From positions 1,178,001 through 1,242,000 of the forward strand of contig BSBM01000870.1 of the NCBI GenBank assembly GCA_027924585.1: a stretch of 64,000 nt of DNA. Direction: 5' to 3'. Below the pieces are notes generated by a model. It was given only the letters and a program-made list of their open reading frames with translations, was not told the origin of the DNA and made no database searches. A program made the position numbers and the translations under genes. Positions 29,591 through 42,245 of this stretch are shown here, piece after piece (the stretch's first letter is position 1; each line of letters begins with the position of its first letter). Source of the stretch: Larix kaempferi (Eukaryota; Streptophyta; Pinopsida; Pinales; Pinaceae).

Positions 29591-32495
29591 TGGGTAAGGT
29601 ATGCCATGAGAGCTAGAAACGGTGGAGATTAGTAGCGAGGTTGAGTCTCCTTTCACCAGGATTGTAGTTGAGGAAGAAGTTGCGTCTGTGGGAGCATCAG
29701 TCGTCGTCAAGAGAGTCGAGGGGGTCATCATTCTAAGTCCCCACAGAGCAAGAGGCAACTAAGATCATCCATCGGGGTGGTAGGAGAAGCTTGGGTGCAG
29801 GTCAGGCAGTCCATTCATTGCGTTTCCCCATGGGAGCAACTGTCGGTTCTTCATATCCCTGGGTATATCCCTCCCAGTCGGCCGGATGCAACCCTGCGCA
29901 AGTTGAACCCAAGGCAAAAGTATGGTGTGAAGATGCCCGCACTCCTTGCCAGAATGGAGTGCTCTGTTGATATTGGGTTGGAGTTGATCCACCTCTGCTA
30001 TGATGATCACGATATGGTGGCCTACCCTGACATTGCATCGGCCCCATATGTGCTCAGGTCATGCCTTACTACGATGTCGATTGTACAGCACTGGGCGTGA
30101 GGATTGAAGCAGGCCAGCTTATTAGGGCTCATTAACATGCTGCATTTTGGGCAGACGAAAAAAGTTAACGCGTGTGTGAAGCAGCTACTTGCTTGCTTCC
30201 ATGGTGGTTCGTTGTGGCTAGAGAGAGAAATTCCAGTTACTGTTGATTTGATCTCCCACATTACTAGATTGCCTAAGGACGGGGTCGACCCATCGCAGTT
30301 CTTCCATGGGAAGGTGAATGACAAAAAGTGGGCAGGACAGCTCGTAAAGAAGTATGGCTTGGTAACAGATGGCTGTGGGTATCACACTAGTAGTATTAAT
30401 GATCAGGCGGTACTCACCAGCACCAAGATCTTATCCTGTAAGGTGGTTAGGGGCGGTCATCCTAACAAGTGCAACTCAGGGATTGCCGCATGTGTAGTAC
30501 AATGTGCAGAGGGAATCCAAATGAACTGGTCCTTGTTTATGTTGAATCAATTAGTAGTGGATGCTGCAGCAGTTCAGGTCGGTAAGGGCCCATTTACATA
30601 TAGCTGGCTGCTGCTCTTGATTGCATTCGTGGCATGGAAGGAGCCCGACACATACTAGGGCATGGAAGTTCCGGCTGCAAAAGAGCAGCAAGGTGAATGC
30701 TATCAGAACTTATGGTATGTATGGGAATCTGAGCGACTCCGAGATTGCCAATTGATATTCTAGCTCTACTAGGAGATGCTTTGCAATGCCGCAATGAAGG
30801 TACCGTGGATATCCGAAGAAACTGTGGTAAGATTTAAGCCAATCATAGAGTTTGCGGTTCGGTTGCATGCTATTTACATGCAGGCAAGGCATGACCCCGG
30901 TCAACAATGGTTGTTGACCCCTTACAAGGTAACGACTGAAGCACTGGAGGCTATCATGAATGACTGGCCAGCATAATGGCGTGAACCTGTGACGTTGGCC
31001 GAGATTGAGGCTAGCAAGCTGACGAAGGGTCCAGAAGATTGTCTATCGACACAAGACCCGCACAGCCATCATGATTCTGATCAAGAGTCAATTAAAACAC
31101 CGACGGATGATGACAATAACCTTACCTTGGAAGAGCACAGAAGAAAAGGGCACCATGACTCGGTGACAATCAGTGGGCTGCCTCTGTCGACAGAAGCACA
31201 CTTGGGTCGAATTCTACAAGCAATCGTTGATGCATCCACTGACCGCAGCAGCTCAAAAGATGACAAGGGCGACAAATGAAGGTTTCCACGCGCTCACTGC
31301 TCGTGTGGACTCTGTGTATGACATGGTTTCGTGAAGGGCACCAGAAGATGCAGTGGCACCACACGTTATCATAATCAGCACCGAGCCGCGGGTTAGGAAT
31401 GTGGAGATTCCCTTGATTGCGATTGTGACTGAAGATGAGGCTGTGAACGCCTTGATGCAGCAGCTGAAGAAGATGACCATTAATGTGAACTCATTGCCAT
31501 TATAAGGGTTGACCACTATGCAGGCAGCTACCAGTCGGGAAACGACAGACCGACTGGGGGAGATCAGTGGCATGCGCGTACGATTGTAGGTGAGTGATGC
31601 CAATGCAAAGCGCACCACTAAAGAATTGAACGCCAAGGCTGCTTCAGCACGGCAAGTTGTGGATGAGCTCAAGGAAGATATCAGGAAAGAACGAGCTGAG
31701 AAGGCTCGTACAATCGAAGAATTGAAAAAAGAGCAGGACTGCCTCATCGTCGAGAAAGCCAGTATGTGGGATGATAGTGTACGGGTCGACCGGGCCATCA
31801 TGGAAGCTTATCAGCATGTTCCAGATCCCACTGAAGAGGTGGATGTGCTCCAACAAGTGCAGTGACTCAGGGCTACCATTGTCCAGTTGCAGCAGGAGAA
31901 TCAGGCGTTGAAGGCTCGGGCAAATCCCAGTACACCCCAAGTTGAAGTCAACGACAGAAAAAGGGTGATTAAGGAGGTCGCCACTCAGTTGGAGGAGCTG
32001 GAAAAGGCCACAATTAAGCTCATAGTTGACACCATACATTTTTGGAGCCAAATTGTCCCAGACGAGTAGGTTGACTAGTTGATCAAGTATCGGCAGGATG
32101 CAGAGGGATAGTTGGTGACACTCAAGGTAGCCATGCACACAATGCCACCCATGGAATAGGTTGCCAAGTCTCAGGACTTAAAATAATTGTAGCAACGGGT
32201 TACCAAGGCTGATGAGCGACAGAAGAAGTGTGTTGCATAGTTGGAGCAGTTTCAGGGTGTCAGGGGACAGTTCATGACCAAGGCAGGTGAAGCGCTTCAG
32301 GAAGTACAGAAGGGTCATCAACAGGTGACGGCAAAGCTCACTGTGCATCCATCTGCAGAAGATGTGGTCGACAGTTAGGTGGTGGCTACGGAATTCAAGG
32401 AAATGGTGATGACAGTCGTGCAACAGTACAAAGACTTCAAAGTGCAGACCATGGAATACATCATGTCCAGTTGACGTGGCTTGAGGGCAAGCCAC
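29591..32495 (+). pseudogene. Gypsy-A third ORF, sense, between integrase and 3' LTR (plus copy)
   Basis: A long coding remnant in the env-like position. The N-terminal ~350 residues look globular: KYGVKMPALLARMECSVDIG, VNACVKQLLACFHGGSLW, VDLISHITRLPKDGVDPSQF, CAEGIQMNWSLFMLNQL and FTYSWLLLLIAFVAW. This recalls plant-specific transposon-associated (mobile-domain-like) proteins; memory only. The C-terminal half from about 31560 is coiled coil (KEDIRKERAEKARTIEELKK, QLEELEKA). No signal peptide or convincing membrane segment; the 13-residue hydrophobic stretch is too short. Many stops and shifts. The minus copy at 46930-49890 has the same layout, so it is a family gene, not a chance frame. Confidence 0.7.
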
Positions 32496-32513
32496 AAGAT
32501 TGTGTTGGGGGCC
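32496..32513 (+). other. Gypsy-A polypurine tract region
   Basis: GTTGGGGGCC stands directly before the LTR start TGTTGGCAGG; the same run is seen at 46917-46928 on the minus strand. Confidence 0.6.
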
Positions 32514-33336
32514 TGTTGGCAGGCGGTTTTGTAAGGAAGAATCGCAAAATCGTCGATTCTGCGACATGTTAGATGAGGTCGCGGAAGGAAGAAGGCTCTG
32601 TTATTTTACGTATTTTTTGAGTTGTTTGTACCGCAGAAGGTGGGTTTTTGGGTCATTGGACCATATGAGATGTAATTTTGAGCTAAGTATTCCACAATAG
32701 GCGGGTTTTTGGGTCATTTGGACCATGTCAGTTAGATTTTGGGTCAATTGTCCAAGAGTCGGTTAGGAATTTGTTAGTAAGTGGATAAGCATTGTAAATA
32801 CAGAAAGTTGTAAGTAGTGAGAGAGAGGGGGGAGAGCTTTGATATGTGTTTTTGTGCATATGTTCTGAGATTAAGAGATATTGCTGAAGTTTGTGATCTA
32901 CAAAGGCATTGTATTGGATTTTTGCAATAATAATATGATGTGATGAAACTGTTTCTGTGCAATCCTGGTGTGTCTTCTGTCTTTTGATGGTAATGCAATG
33001 TTTCTTTGGTGCAATAGTCGCTTTACTGTTATAATCTGTTGCAACAATGAATTTTTCCATTAAATGATGCTATGAGTATAATAATGTCAAGGTGAATGCA
33101 TGGATCTATTGTTGAATGTTGCAATAAGATTAGGTATTTAATTCCGCATACATCCTCCTTCATTCGGCAGAAACATGGTTCCATCCACTCTCCCTTGATC
33201 GCTTCAGGTGAGACCTCATCTACTCTGCAGGTGTTGCTGGGCAGGGTAAAACCTGTCTGGGTCGGTGCTCAGGGATATCGCGGTGGGTTGGTATCGATAG
33301 TGATGGGAACCCCTGTCGACTGGGTCTAAGTCAACA
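32514..33336 (+). repeat. Gypsy-A 3' LTR (plus-strand copy)
   Basis: 823 bp, TGTTGGCAGG...GTCAACA. It has two copies of GGGTTTTTGGGTCATTTGGACCAT-like sequence about 62 bp apart (32641 and 32703). The segment with the TATA box present at 13137 is deleted here (between GTAAA and TACAGAAAG, about 32798). Confidence 0.8.
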
Positions 33337-33535
33337 CTTATCTATCTGATCTATCTAGTTTTCAATAATAGAGAAATCAGTTTGCATTCCTGCATATTTG
33401 TCTGTGTGTATTTGTGTTTATATGCGTAGTGTAATTTCTGCTTGCTTATTCTATTTCTTGTGCTTCCTTCATAACAGAGCCGACTCATTCAGTCGAACTG
33501 TTGTCCCCCTCAGCTTCCTGGCCCCGAGTGGATCA
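33337..33535 (+). repeat. Gypsy-B 5' LTR, distal part (copy 2)
   Basis: Same boundary and content as 13685-13886; ends GTGGATCA before the PBS. Confidence 0.65.
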
Positions 33536-33536
33536 T

Positions 33537-33548
33537 TGGTATCAGAGC
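33537..33548 (+). other. Gypsy-B primer binding site (copy 2)
   Basis: TGGTATCAGAGC, initiator-Met type, identical to 13888-13899. Confidence 0.9.
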
Positions 33549-33631
33549 AGACTTAGAGCTTCATCAAAGCGCATCAACTTTGTTCATGCTTAAGTTTTGC
33601 ATAGACACTTCCAGCGAAGTTACCTGACTTA

Positions 33632-34660
33632 TGTTAGTTCAAAATCGCTCGCAGACTCAGCAATCCAAGCAAACACTACCTCCAAAGATGGCAGAAGAAG
33701 GACGAGAAAGACATGCAATCAATGAGACACAGCAGCTCATAGAGCAAGTGATGGCTCGAAAACAAACTGAGATGTTCTCCCATTTCAACGAGATTCTCAT
33801 GTGATTTGCTTCAAATTCAGGAGCATTTTCGACGAGAACTAAATCCAACAAAATCATCCCCTTCAAAGTGCAAATGAATTTGGACATACCGAATCTAGAA
33901 GGAAAGATTGACGTGAAATCCATCGATAATTGGGTTCAACAATTGGAGTCCTATTACTCTGTGAATCAACTCTCAGAAGTCGACAAGATCACCATTGCAT
34001 CCTTAAATATGTCAACATTTGTGCACTGCTAGTGGGAGAATCTTTCGACAAAGATGGAGAAAAGCGGAGACCCCATCGACACATGGGATAAATTTTTTGA
34101 ACACATCCAAAAGGAGTTTTACCCGTTGAAGTACCTCAAGCAGCAGTATAAGAAGTGGCAGCAGCTAAGGCAATGGAAATACCAATCTGCGCAAAGATAC
34201 ACCGACGAGTTCTATCGACTCATGGCTAGACTTGGCGTCCAAGAAGAAGAAAAATTCCTTGTTCTGAAGTACGTTAGCGGATTATCCCAGTACATTCAGT
34301 AGGAGATAGAGTTTCTGACTTTCAATACGCTTGTGGATGCATTCCACTATACCATCAAACTTGAAACCAAGCAGAAGGGAAAATCGTGCTTCGCGACAAA
34401 GTCGACATCAGGACGACCACCCGACAAGAAGGCACGAGCCGACTTCGACAAGTAAAAATATTCTCAGCCAACTTCACCAAAGTCAGATCACGGCAAGAAG
34501 CCTTTTCATTAAAAGGAACGTAGCAAACAATCAACCAAAAAATGGTGCAACTACCATCACTCATCTTGCCATGATACGTCCAAATGCAAAGCTCGGAAGA
34601 CCTTCTTGGCAAAAGTGTCGACATCCGATGCATTCGAAAAGACTGTGGTAGAATCTGATT
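33632..34660 (+). pseudogene. Gypsy-B gag (copy 2)
   Basis: Parallel to 13982-15020: an N-terminal basic segment (start codon now TTAGTT-like, ATG at 33631 in a decayed context), LDIPNLEGKIDVKS, QYKKWQQLRQWKYQSAQRY and the CNYH-type knuckle (about 34549-34590, complete here). Stops near 33803, 34031, 34303 and 34456. Differences from copy 1 are scattered substitutions, as expected after duplication of an already dead element. Confidence 0.8.
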
Positions 34661-36174
34661 GAGAAGCAACGACTCTTTTGACATCGACAACTCCAGCAAC
34701 CTCGACCATTTTCGATGAGGAGGAATGAGAGCGCATGTTCCATACATAGATATGGGTTCAGAACAATCCATTGCATCTGATTGTGTACAACGGGAGCCAG
34801 AAGAACTTTGTTTCTGAAGAACTTATGAAGAAGCTAGGTCTTGTGACCACTCCACATCTGCAGCCTTACAACATCAGTTGGATGAAGGATGGACAAGAGC
34901 TAAGGATCACCCAAAAATGAAAGCTTGCATACTTCATAAATCCTTTTGAAGATGAATTACTTTGCGACATGGAACCACTCTTCGTAGCCAACGCCGTGTT
35001 TGGGAAACCTTACCTACTTGAACATTGACTCTACTTGAGCATGGACAAGTATTCCTTTGCAATGAACAACATCAAATATTTGGGGTTTGTAATTGACTCT
35101 ACAGGAATTCACGTGGACCCAGACAAAGTACAAATTCTCAAAGATCGGCCCATTCCTCACAGCATTCAAAAAGTAAGAAGTTTTCCTTGTTTGGAGAATT
35201 TCTATCGACGATTCATACTCGGCTTCAGTCACATACCCTCGCCCTTGAATCAGTTGACAAAAGGAAGTGGGAAAACTGTCTTTAAATGGACACCAACACA
35301 ATAAGAAGCTTTTGAACAACTCAAACACAAGCTCTACACTGCACCAATACTTTTGTTACCTAATTTGCATCAGCCCTTTGAGATTGAGATGGATGCATCG
35401 GACTATGCCTTGGGCACAGTGATCACTCAGTCTGATCACCCATTCTCTTTTCATTCCGCAACTTTTAACGACACTGTTAGAAGGTATTCGACATATGAAA
35501 AAGAAATGTACGCCATTGTGCAAGCTCTCAAGCAATGGAGGCATTACATCCTTGGCAAGGAAACAGTCATCCTCACTGACCACAAGCCTCTTCATTTCAC
35601 TCTAACACAATCAAAACTACAAACAACTCGACAGCTTAAGTGGATTAATTACCTGCAACAATTCTAGTTGGTAATTAAGTATCGGAAAGGTAAAGCTAAC
35701 GCCACCGCCGATTGTCTAAGCAGATGGCCCATTACTCTCTTGTTTACAATGATGAGTATGCAGGGATATGACACCACTACTTGGCCTCAGTTGTATCAGG
35801 AAGACATCGACTTTTCACCATTCTACCGACAGCTTCAGATTGACAAGTTGTCGACCGTCGACTATTTCCTGAAAGATATCTTGCTATACAAGCTCGGATA
35901 GCTTTGTGTACCGACCGGTGAGCATCGACAGCAGCTCATTTGGGACGCGCACTACAGCAAGACTGCAGGACACTTTGGGGTAGCAAAGACTCTTTCTATT
36001 GTGCAAAAGTATTTCTTTTGGCCTACACTTAAAACCGACGTCAACATGTACATTTGATCATGTGTGGTTTGTGCCATTGCTAAACTGCATAATCGACGAC
36101 AAGGATTGTACACGCCTCTGTCAATTCCTAGTCGACCATGGGAATCTATTTCTATGGACTACTTGACAGGGTAA
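34661..36174 (+). pseudogene. Gypsy-B pol with RT deleted (copy 2)
   Basis: The protease segment VYNGSQKNFVSEELMKKLGL is present, then at about 35013 the sequence jumps over some 890 bases (15362-16250 of copy 1), removing nearly all of RT including YLDD. It resumes with MDKYSFAMNNIKYLGFVID, RNase H (EMDASDYALG, STYEKEMYAIVQALK, LTDHKPLHF) and the integrase zinc finger, ending at SMDYLTG like copy 1. The retained RNase H keeps acidic residues that are lost in copy 1 (Asn-Ala-Ser there). Confidence 0.85.
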
Positions 36175-37214
36175 CTGTTGAGGCCTCGGATGTGCAGGGT
36201 ATGCAAAGTGCTGGAATGGGTTCCTAAGCTCTCAATAGAGGGGGAAAACCTAGACTGAAAGGATTCAAAAGATCCTACGCAAGGATAGTTCTATCCCCAG
36301 CTTGTTTGGTATAGTAATCTCCCATGGATATTCGACCTCTGCTGGCACTCTATGAGTTGATAAGTTTTGATCCAAAGGATCGGTTCTCCAAATAAAGGAA
36401 AAACAAAATGTAAAATTCTGTGAAAACAAATCTACTTAAAAGGAATCTAAGCTAAGTTAGATCTATCCTAAGAAGGTGTTTTGGGATAAGTGCAGGTCAG
36501 CTTGATATGTAAATAGATAAGGTCATCCACCAATTAAACAGAAATGTGAAAGAGATCAATGACTTAATTGCTCAAATTACAATTAATTAATAAAAATTAA
36601 CTAATGGAAAATTGAGGATTGTTATGCATTCAAGATTTGACCTATAATTGATATGTTAATTGAAAAATTAACACCATTTATAACTTACTGAAAGAACCAT
36701 TTTCAAAAATCGATAAAATTTTTAATAGAATAAAGTCTTTAAAACCTTCATAAACACATAGATCATAAGCAATGATAAACCAGAACTGCAAATCACTATG
36801 TTTAATAAATTGCAAAAGATTGAAACAGTATTTAGATAAGCAATTTGGAGTAAAATCACATTCATCAAATAAACTTAACAAATAGACAAAAGTGGATCTG
36901 AAAAATAACTTTACTGTATTTAATGACAATCTATAAGAAATTACAAGCTTGTATCAAAACAGATCATCTCCAACCTCTTCTGCAGATTTTGTATCCAAAT
37001 TCCATCATCCCTCTCTACGAGATATCATCTCTTAAATAAGAGTTACAAAATAACAATACAAGGAGTAAATTCCCACAAACCGAGATTAAAAAATAAAAAA
37101 TAAACTAATGTCCTAGAAAAACATGCCATTTGTCCCAAATCTCTAACAACTCATCCACATTTGGATAATTAGCTGACTCAAGCCCCAATTGGGAATTACA
37201 TTCGAATGTTTCCA
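36175..37214. other. Unassigned noncoding block (copy 2)
   Basis: Repeat of 17410-18450. No gene seen. Confidence 0.4.
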
Positions 37215-38320
37215 TCATTGTGTAATCTCCATGATGTTATCTGTTGCGTACCATCACCTGCTGCATATAGCCTGTGCTTTCTTTAGAATATCTTCAACTG
37301 ACTCGTTCAAATCTTGACAAGTCTTCAATGCAGCTCTGATTTTCTTAAACTAAAAACTGTTGAGAATGGGGAAGCCTTTTGGTGTGTCCTTGATATGTCA
37401 AACTTAACCAAATATCTAGTAGGCATGTTAAAGCATTTCCTATGAAAGTTGTGATCAGATTAGATGTCTTGGTGCAATAACATGCACTTCCCAAATTAAA
37501 ACTTTGATTAAATTACACGTGTATGCATATAAGTCTTAGGAGTATGTGTATCCTTGCAAAAGTTTTGATTATGAGAGTAGAATGAATATGTGTTCCGCCA
37601 TGTGTGTTATATGGAGTATAGACGAATGATTTTAGTAAGTTCAACAAAGGCATGTTCTTTGCCTTGTAGGGATAGATTAAGATACAATTGACAATATAAA
37701 AAGCTTTTAGGATCATACAGTTGTATGAAGCATGTATATAGACATGGTAGGCTGAAATTTATGGTGAAGATGAGTGGATTGTATTCGAGAAGGGGGTGAG
37801 CTTTTATGAAAATTAAAACTGTAAACGAAATGGTATATTGCAAGACTCATGGATCGGAGTTCTTCTTAAAAGTGTTGTGTAATAGTATGTAATCCATTAA
37901 TAAGAAAATGTTGAAAAGAGGTTAACTAAATCTGTGAATTAATGCAAGAGTCGTAACAATTCCTTAGAACCAAAGTAAAAGTTTTATTTAAAGACTTAGG
38001 TCTTCCTATCAATCACAATGTGGAATGGCACGATCAAATTCAACAATGGTATAACTTTGTTGTAGACAAATACATTAAGGAACCTTGAGGAGGTCAAACA
38101 AACCTCCTATAAAAAATTTCAATATAATATAAGAACACCTCCTATGTGATAAAACAAGTAAAATTTAGGGGACATTGATATATCTAACCAAGTGAGAGTT
38201 CAATGGGATCATTATAGCCAAGGTCTTATAGTAAGAGGACACAAAGGAATATATCACGATTTTTCTAATAATCGTGAATAATTATAACTTTGGGACAAAG
38301 TTTCTTGAAAGGTGGGTGTA
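37215..38320. other. Remnant of minus-strand ORF and chromovirus-like 3' region (copy 2)
   Basis: Begins after a deletion of about 215 bases relative to copy 1 (18450-18665), so only the 5' end of the unknown minus-strand ORF remains (37215-37365). The end shows GGGACAAAGTTTCTTGAAAGGTGGG, a chromovirus pol tail and PPT. Confidence 0.4.
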
Positions 38321-38940
38321 TGTAATGCCCCATATTTTAATAGTCGATAGTTAAAAGATTAATGTGACTTACCTCAACATTTCATTTACTTCTTATACAT
38401 TGGAATTAGCTAAACTAATTGAGATTTCTATTATGAGGGCATTTAAATGTGCGTGTGTGTGCATAGGACATGACTTTTATCATTTTGAATTGTTAATTGG
38501 GATAAACATGTGATTCCATTTGATTAAGCATATTGGATGTGGAATGTGGTACCTCAGTATCAATTTAATTTATACATTGAATAAAGAACAAATATAGCGT
38601 GGTGTAAAAAACATACATGGTTATTTAAATATCATTACATGAAATATTTTATCACTTCAAATAGTTGGATATACTTATACATGAGATACATATGTGGTTA
38701 TTGGGATGACATATAAATGAATCAACTACGGTATAGTCGAATTCTTGGTATCAAGGTAACATGGATGGTGTAGACATCACGGAGATAGTTGTAGGCAATA
38801 TGTTGTACTTAATATAAAAATTATGATTTTAAAATCTGATATGATTGTGAGTAAGTGTGGTTTTGACAGGATACGGGATTTTCCCATAGTGGTTATTCAA
38901 TGACATGGCTCTTTGAACAACAGTTGCATAATCTGATTGG
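38321..38940 (+). repeat. Chromovirus-type LTR, 5' part, interrupted by Copia (copy 2)
   Basis: Starts TGTAATGCCCC after the PPT and is 620 bp, the same length as copy 1. ATTGG at 38936-38940 flanks the Copia 5' LTR. Confidence 0.65.
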
Positions 38941-40452
38941 TGTTAAAAGTACATCATTAGGAGACATTCTCCAAACCAATCTTGTGCAACCAAGATTGAT
39001 CCTCTCGTATAGAGGTGAGCACTTTGATTGACTTATGTGTAAAGGTTATTCATCCCATATAGAGGTAACGATCAAAGTAATGATGTTGTAAAGTCTTGTT
39101 GGACAAAACTCCGGACTTGTGTGTCAAGTCATGATTCTCGTGTGAACCTTCCATATAAAGGTATCCATGGGATGGACCTACCTTATAGAGGTGGACCTTC
39201 TGTATAAAGGTCATGCTTTACTTTTTAAAAGCATTTAATGTTGTGTGATGTATTATTAAACATGATCACGAGTTGTTATTAAGTCCCCTTTAGAGATTGA
39301 TCACCTCTAAAGTGAATTACTTTAGCATATGATCATTTGGTCTGGAATAATATAATATGATCACAGCATCCAATAGTATAATGTAATGTGATGGATAATT
39401 AAAGTTATCACATACTGACCATGTAGTAAAAGATAAAGAAATAAAATACAACGCATAGAGATCAAGAGAATTCAAATAGATCATGAGATGACTAAGTGAA
39501 ATCGAATCGTCAAGCTTCAGTTAAAGCCACAATGTATGCCTCAGTTAACTAAAGAACTCACAGTGGTCACTTAAATTAAATCAATCAGCATGATTTTAGT
39601 TAACTAAGTGTTAAATAAGAAGGACTAGTTAACTAAAGTGTTTTAACTTTAGATAAACTAAAAGACAACACTTCAATAAATCACGGAGAACTCGAATTGA
39701 TCACTACAGTGATGTTATCAAGAAATTAGAATCAGTTAAAGAGAGTTAACTAAGTGACAACAAAGAAGATCTAGTTAACTAAGTGTTATTGCATGATGAC
39801 ACTTATGTTAAACTAAAATATGACACGTGATTTGTGACACTTTCATGATGACACTTAAGTTAGCCACCTAACTAAGTGGGAAAGCTTTCAGTTAAGGAGC
39901 GAGTTCATCCTAAGAGACAGTTCAGTTATATAAAGAACTGCATGAGAAGTGGGGCACACTTCATCATGCAAGATTGATACATCTAGTTTGAGGGTGAGTT
40001 CATCCTGAAGTTAGAAGAAGCTGATGCATGGGAAGATTCTATAAATATATTATACGGGATTGATGAATTCATTGTGAATCGAATTCTCTTATCCTTTGAA
40101 GGCAAGGTGCTTCTCTTTGTGTGTGGGATATTTTATTGATGTGTTGGGCATATTGGACAACACATCCAATTGGTATCTCTTCTCTATTCTTATGTATCGT
40201 CGCTAAGAGTGTTTGGTGATATCTTATCTTCCAAAGGCAATCTGTTATATTGTAAAAGAAAGACATTCTCTGCTATCCATTATATTATACTAAGAAGAGT
40301 CACTAGGCTTTTTGTTCTCATTGTTTTGAGGATTTTCCCTAGGGTATATCTTTTGTTATGGTTGTATGAATTTCATGTGATTGAATTGTCTCATTGCTTC
40401 AAGTTTCTGCATCTAAAATAATTAAAGATCAAATCTCAACCAAATTTCAACA
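38941..40452 (+). repeat. Copia 5' LTR
   Basis: 1512 bp, TGTTAAAAGTAC...TTTCAACA, complete. TATAAATA at 40040-40047. The GTTAACTAA cluster and the TATAGAGGT motifs are present. About 95% like the LTR at 3808 by eye. Confidence 0.95.
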
Positions 40453-40464
40453 TGGTATCAAAGC
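40453..40464 (+). other. Copia primer binding site
   Basis: TGGTATCAAAGC directly follows the LTR; initiator methionine tRNA type with one difference from the usual TGGTATCAGAGC. Confidence 0.9.
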
Positions 40465-40539
40465 TCAAGGTGTGAAGGAGCTCATTTTTGCATGCCATCT
40501 AGAGCCTACGTTGATCCTGAAAAGTTGAGCACAAGATTT

Positions 40540-40908
40540 GAAGACTATGGCATCGGTCTCTATACGACCGGAAGATCGTCTTGAGGGCACCTCAAACTTC
40601 AACACTTGGAAGCCTAGGATTCTCGATATCCTAGAGGAACATGACTTGGATGGATACATATCCACTATGGTGGAGGAGCCTACATCTAATACATGGTGCA
40701 TCAAATTCAAGAAGAACCAAGCTAAAGTCAAATAGATCATCTATGATTCAGTAAAGGACAATTTGATGTCCATGATCACTCCATTGAAGACCGCAAAGGA
40801 GTGTTTTGATACACTGACAAACCTATATGAGAAAAAGGCCCTGAGTCAAAAGACGACATTGAAGAATAAGCTTCGAAACCTAAAGATGGAGAAGGATGAG
40901 ATAGTGGT
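40540..40908 (+). pseudogene. Copia gag, N-terminal part
   Basis: Reads EDRLEGTSNFNTWKPRILDILEE, TMVEEPTSNTW, then MSMITPLKTAKECFDTLTNLYEKKALSQKTTLKNKLRNLKMEKDE, the UBN2-type gag of plant Ty1/Copia. A stop follows QAKVK (40733). It breaks at 40908 where a solo LTR is inserted and resumes at 42246. Confidence 0.9.
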
Positions 40909-42245
40909 TGTTGGGATTCAATCTACTAATGCAGATCAAACCTTAAATTTATATCAATCCGGGTTGGTAGACTTAGAGGCATATCCAAGTTTAAGGACTC
41001 AAAGCTAGACTCGTCTTGGAAATCTAGTTTATCTATGAAAGAAACCTATTAACAAACTAAGTTACTGTGATTTGAAAACACAAAAATTCCCTTACACGAA
41101 CAGCTTCATTTGATATTTCATATACGCAGCAATTTATATGTTAAAGCAATTTGAGATAATAAAATAAATTTCAAAGTAATCCTAAATTATCCCAGCATTG
41201 AATAAATCCTAACCCTAAAATATGAATTGTAAAACTCTGCTTATTATCCCAGCATTGAATAAGCAATTTAAACATTAATTCCCTTTACAGGAAAGCATTC
41301 ATAATGTATAATTGGTCTTAATACTCCATCATTGAATAATCAAGCAATGCACAGTAAGGTGAGATCATTCTCCAGCATATAATCAATGAGATAACTAATC
41401 AATAAGAGAACAGAGCTTTATGAAACTGATTGAAAACTAGTTTAACTCGTCTTGCAAATAAGAAAATCGAATTCTACAGTAATTAAAACATACCACTGGC
41501 AGCAATCAAATCGTTTGAAGAAATTCAATAGCTCACTAGCAAATAAAAAGGAGTGTGCAGACTCGACAGAGGGGGCCCTCCAATGCCTCGTTCACATACG
41601 CAATTGAAGAATCACAGAGCTTTAAATTTCAAATATATTCACTATAAAATCGATCATAACAGTAATGGGATAACGCAGTCTTAGAACAGTATGCACTTTC
41701 AGTCTCAAATCGTGAACCACGATCCAATGTTTTATGAAATACTTATACAAATTCTTGAAACTAGAAATGCTATTATCCTGGAAACTAATTAATGGAACAT
41801 AGTCCTCGAGATCCTCTATCAGATCCGTGACAATCAACAAAATCGGAACTGCCCTGCTTTTGTGTTGAGTGGTAGCACAGGTGGTCATCTTTGACCGACT
41901 TTGACTTGACACCTATGAGAGCCACATCATCTATTCATTGGAAGTTCATCCATCCTTGGATACTGAGGATCTTTTCTCCATCTTTCAGTTCATGCCTAGC
42001 TGGCCTGCAAGTGCTCAACCTTGGAGACATTACGGGAAGTTAGCACATCCTGTAATCCTGAATAAAAACCTTTGTTTAAATGCTTTAAAAATCTCAAAAT
42101 GCAATTTGTTAAAAAGTAATGACATTTATACCTTTTAACCAAAGTTTGTGGGTGAATTTAAAGCTTTATAAATGAGTATGAAGGTTTTATGGAGGAAAAT
42201 GGAGGATATTTAGATGACAAAAAGAGGTCAAAATGGTGCCCAACA
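40909..42245. mobile_element. Solo LTR in Copia gag
   Basis: A 1337-bp insertion, TGTTGGGATTC...GTGCCCAACA, with perfect 7-bp inverted ends TGTTGGG/CCCAACA and GTGGT target duplications (40904-40908 and 42246-42250). The gag frame continues across it. No coding content; the small frames inside show no protein signature. Confidence 0.9.

Noticed and set aside
31253-32567. Minus-strand frames of 129-182 codons
   Set aside because: Antisense of the same third ORF in the plus copy; no independent support.
41622-41912. 96-codon minus-strand frame
   Set aside because: Inside the solo LTR in Copia gag; no motif.
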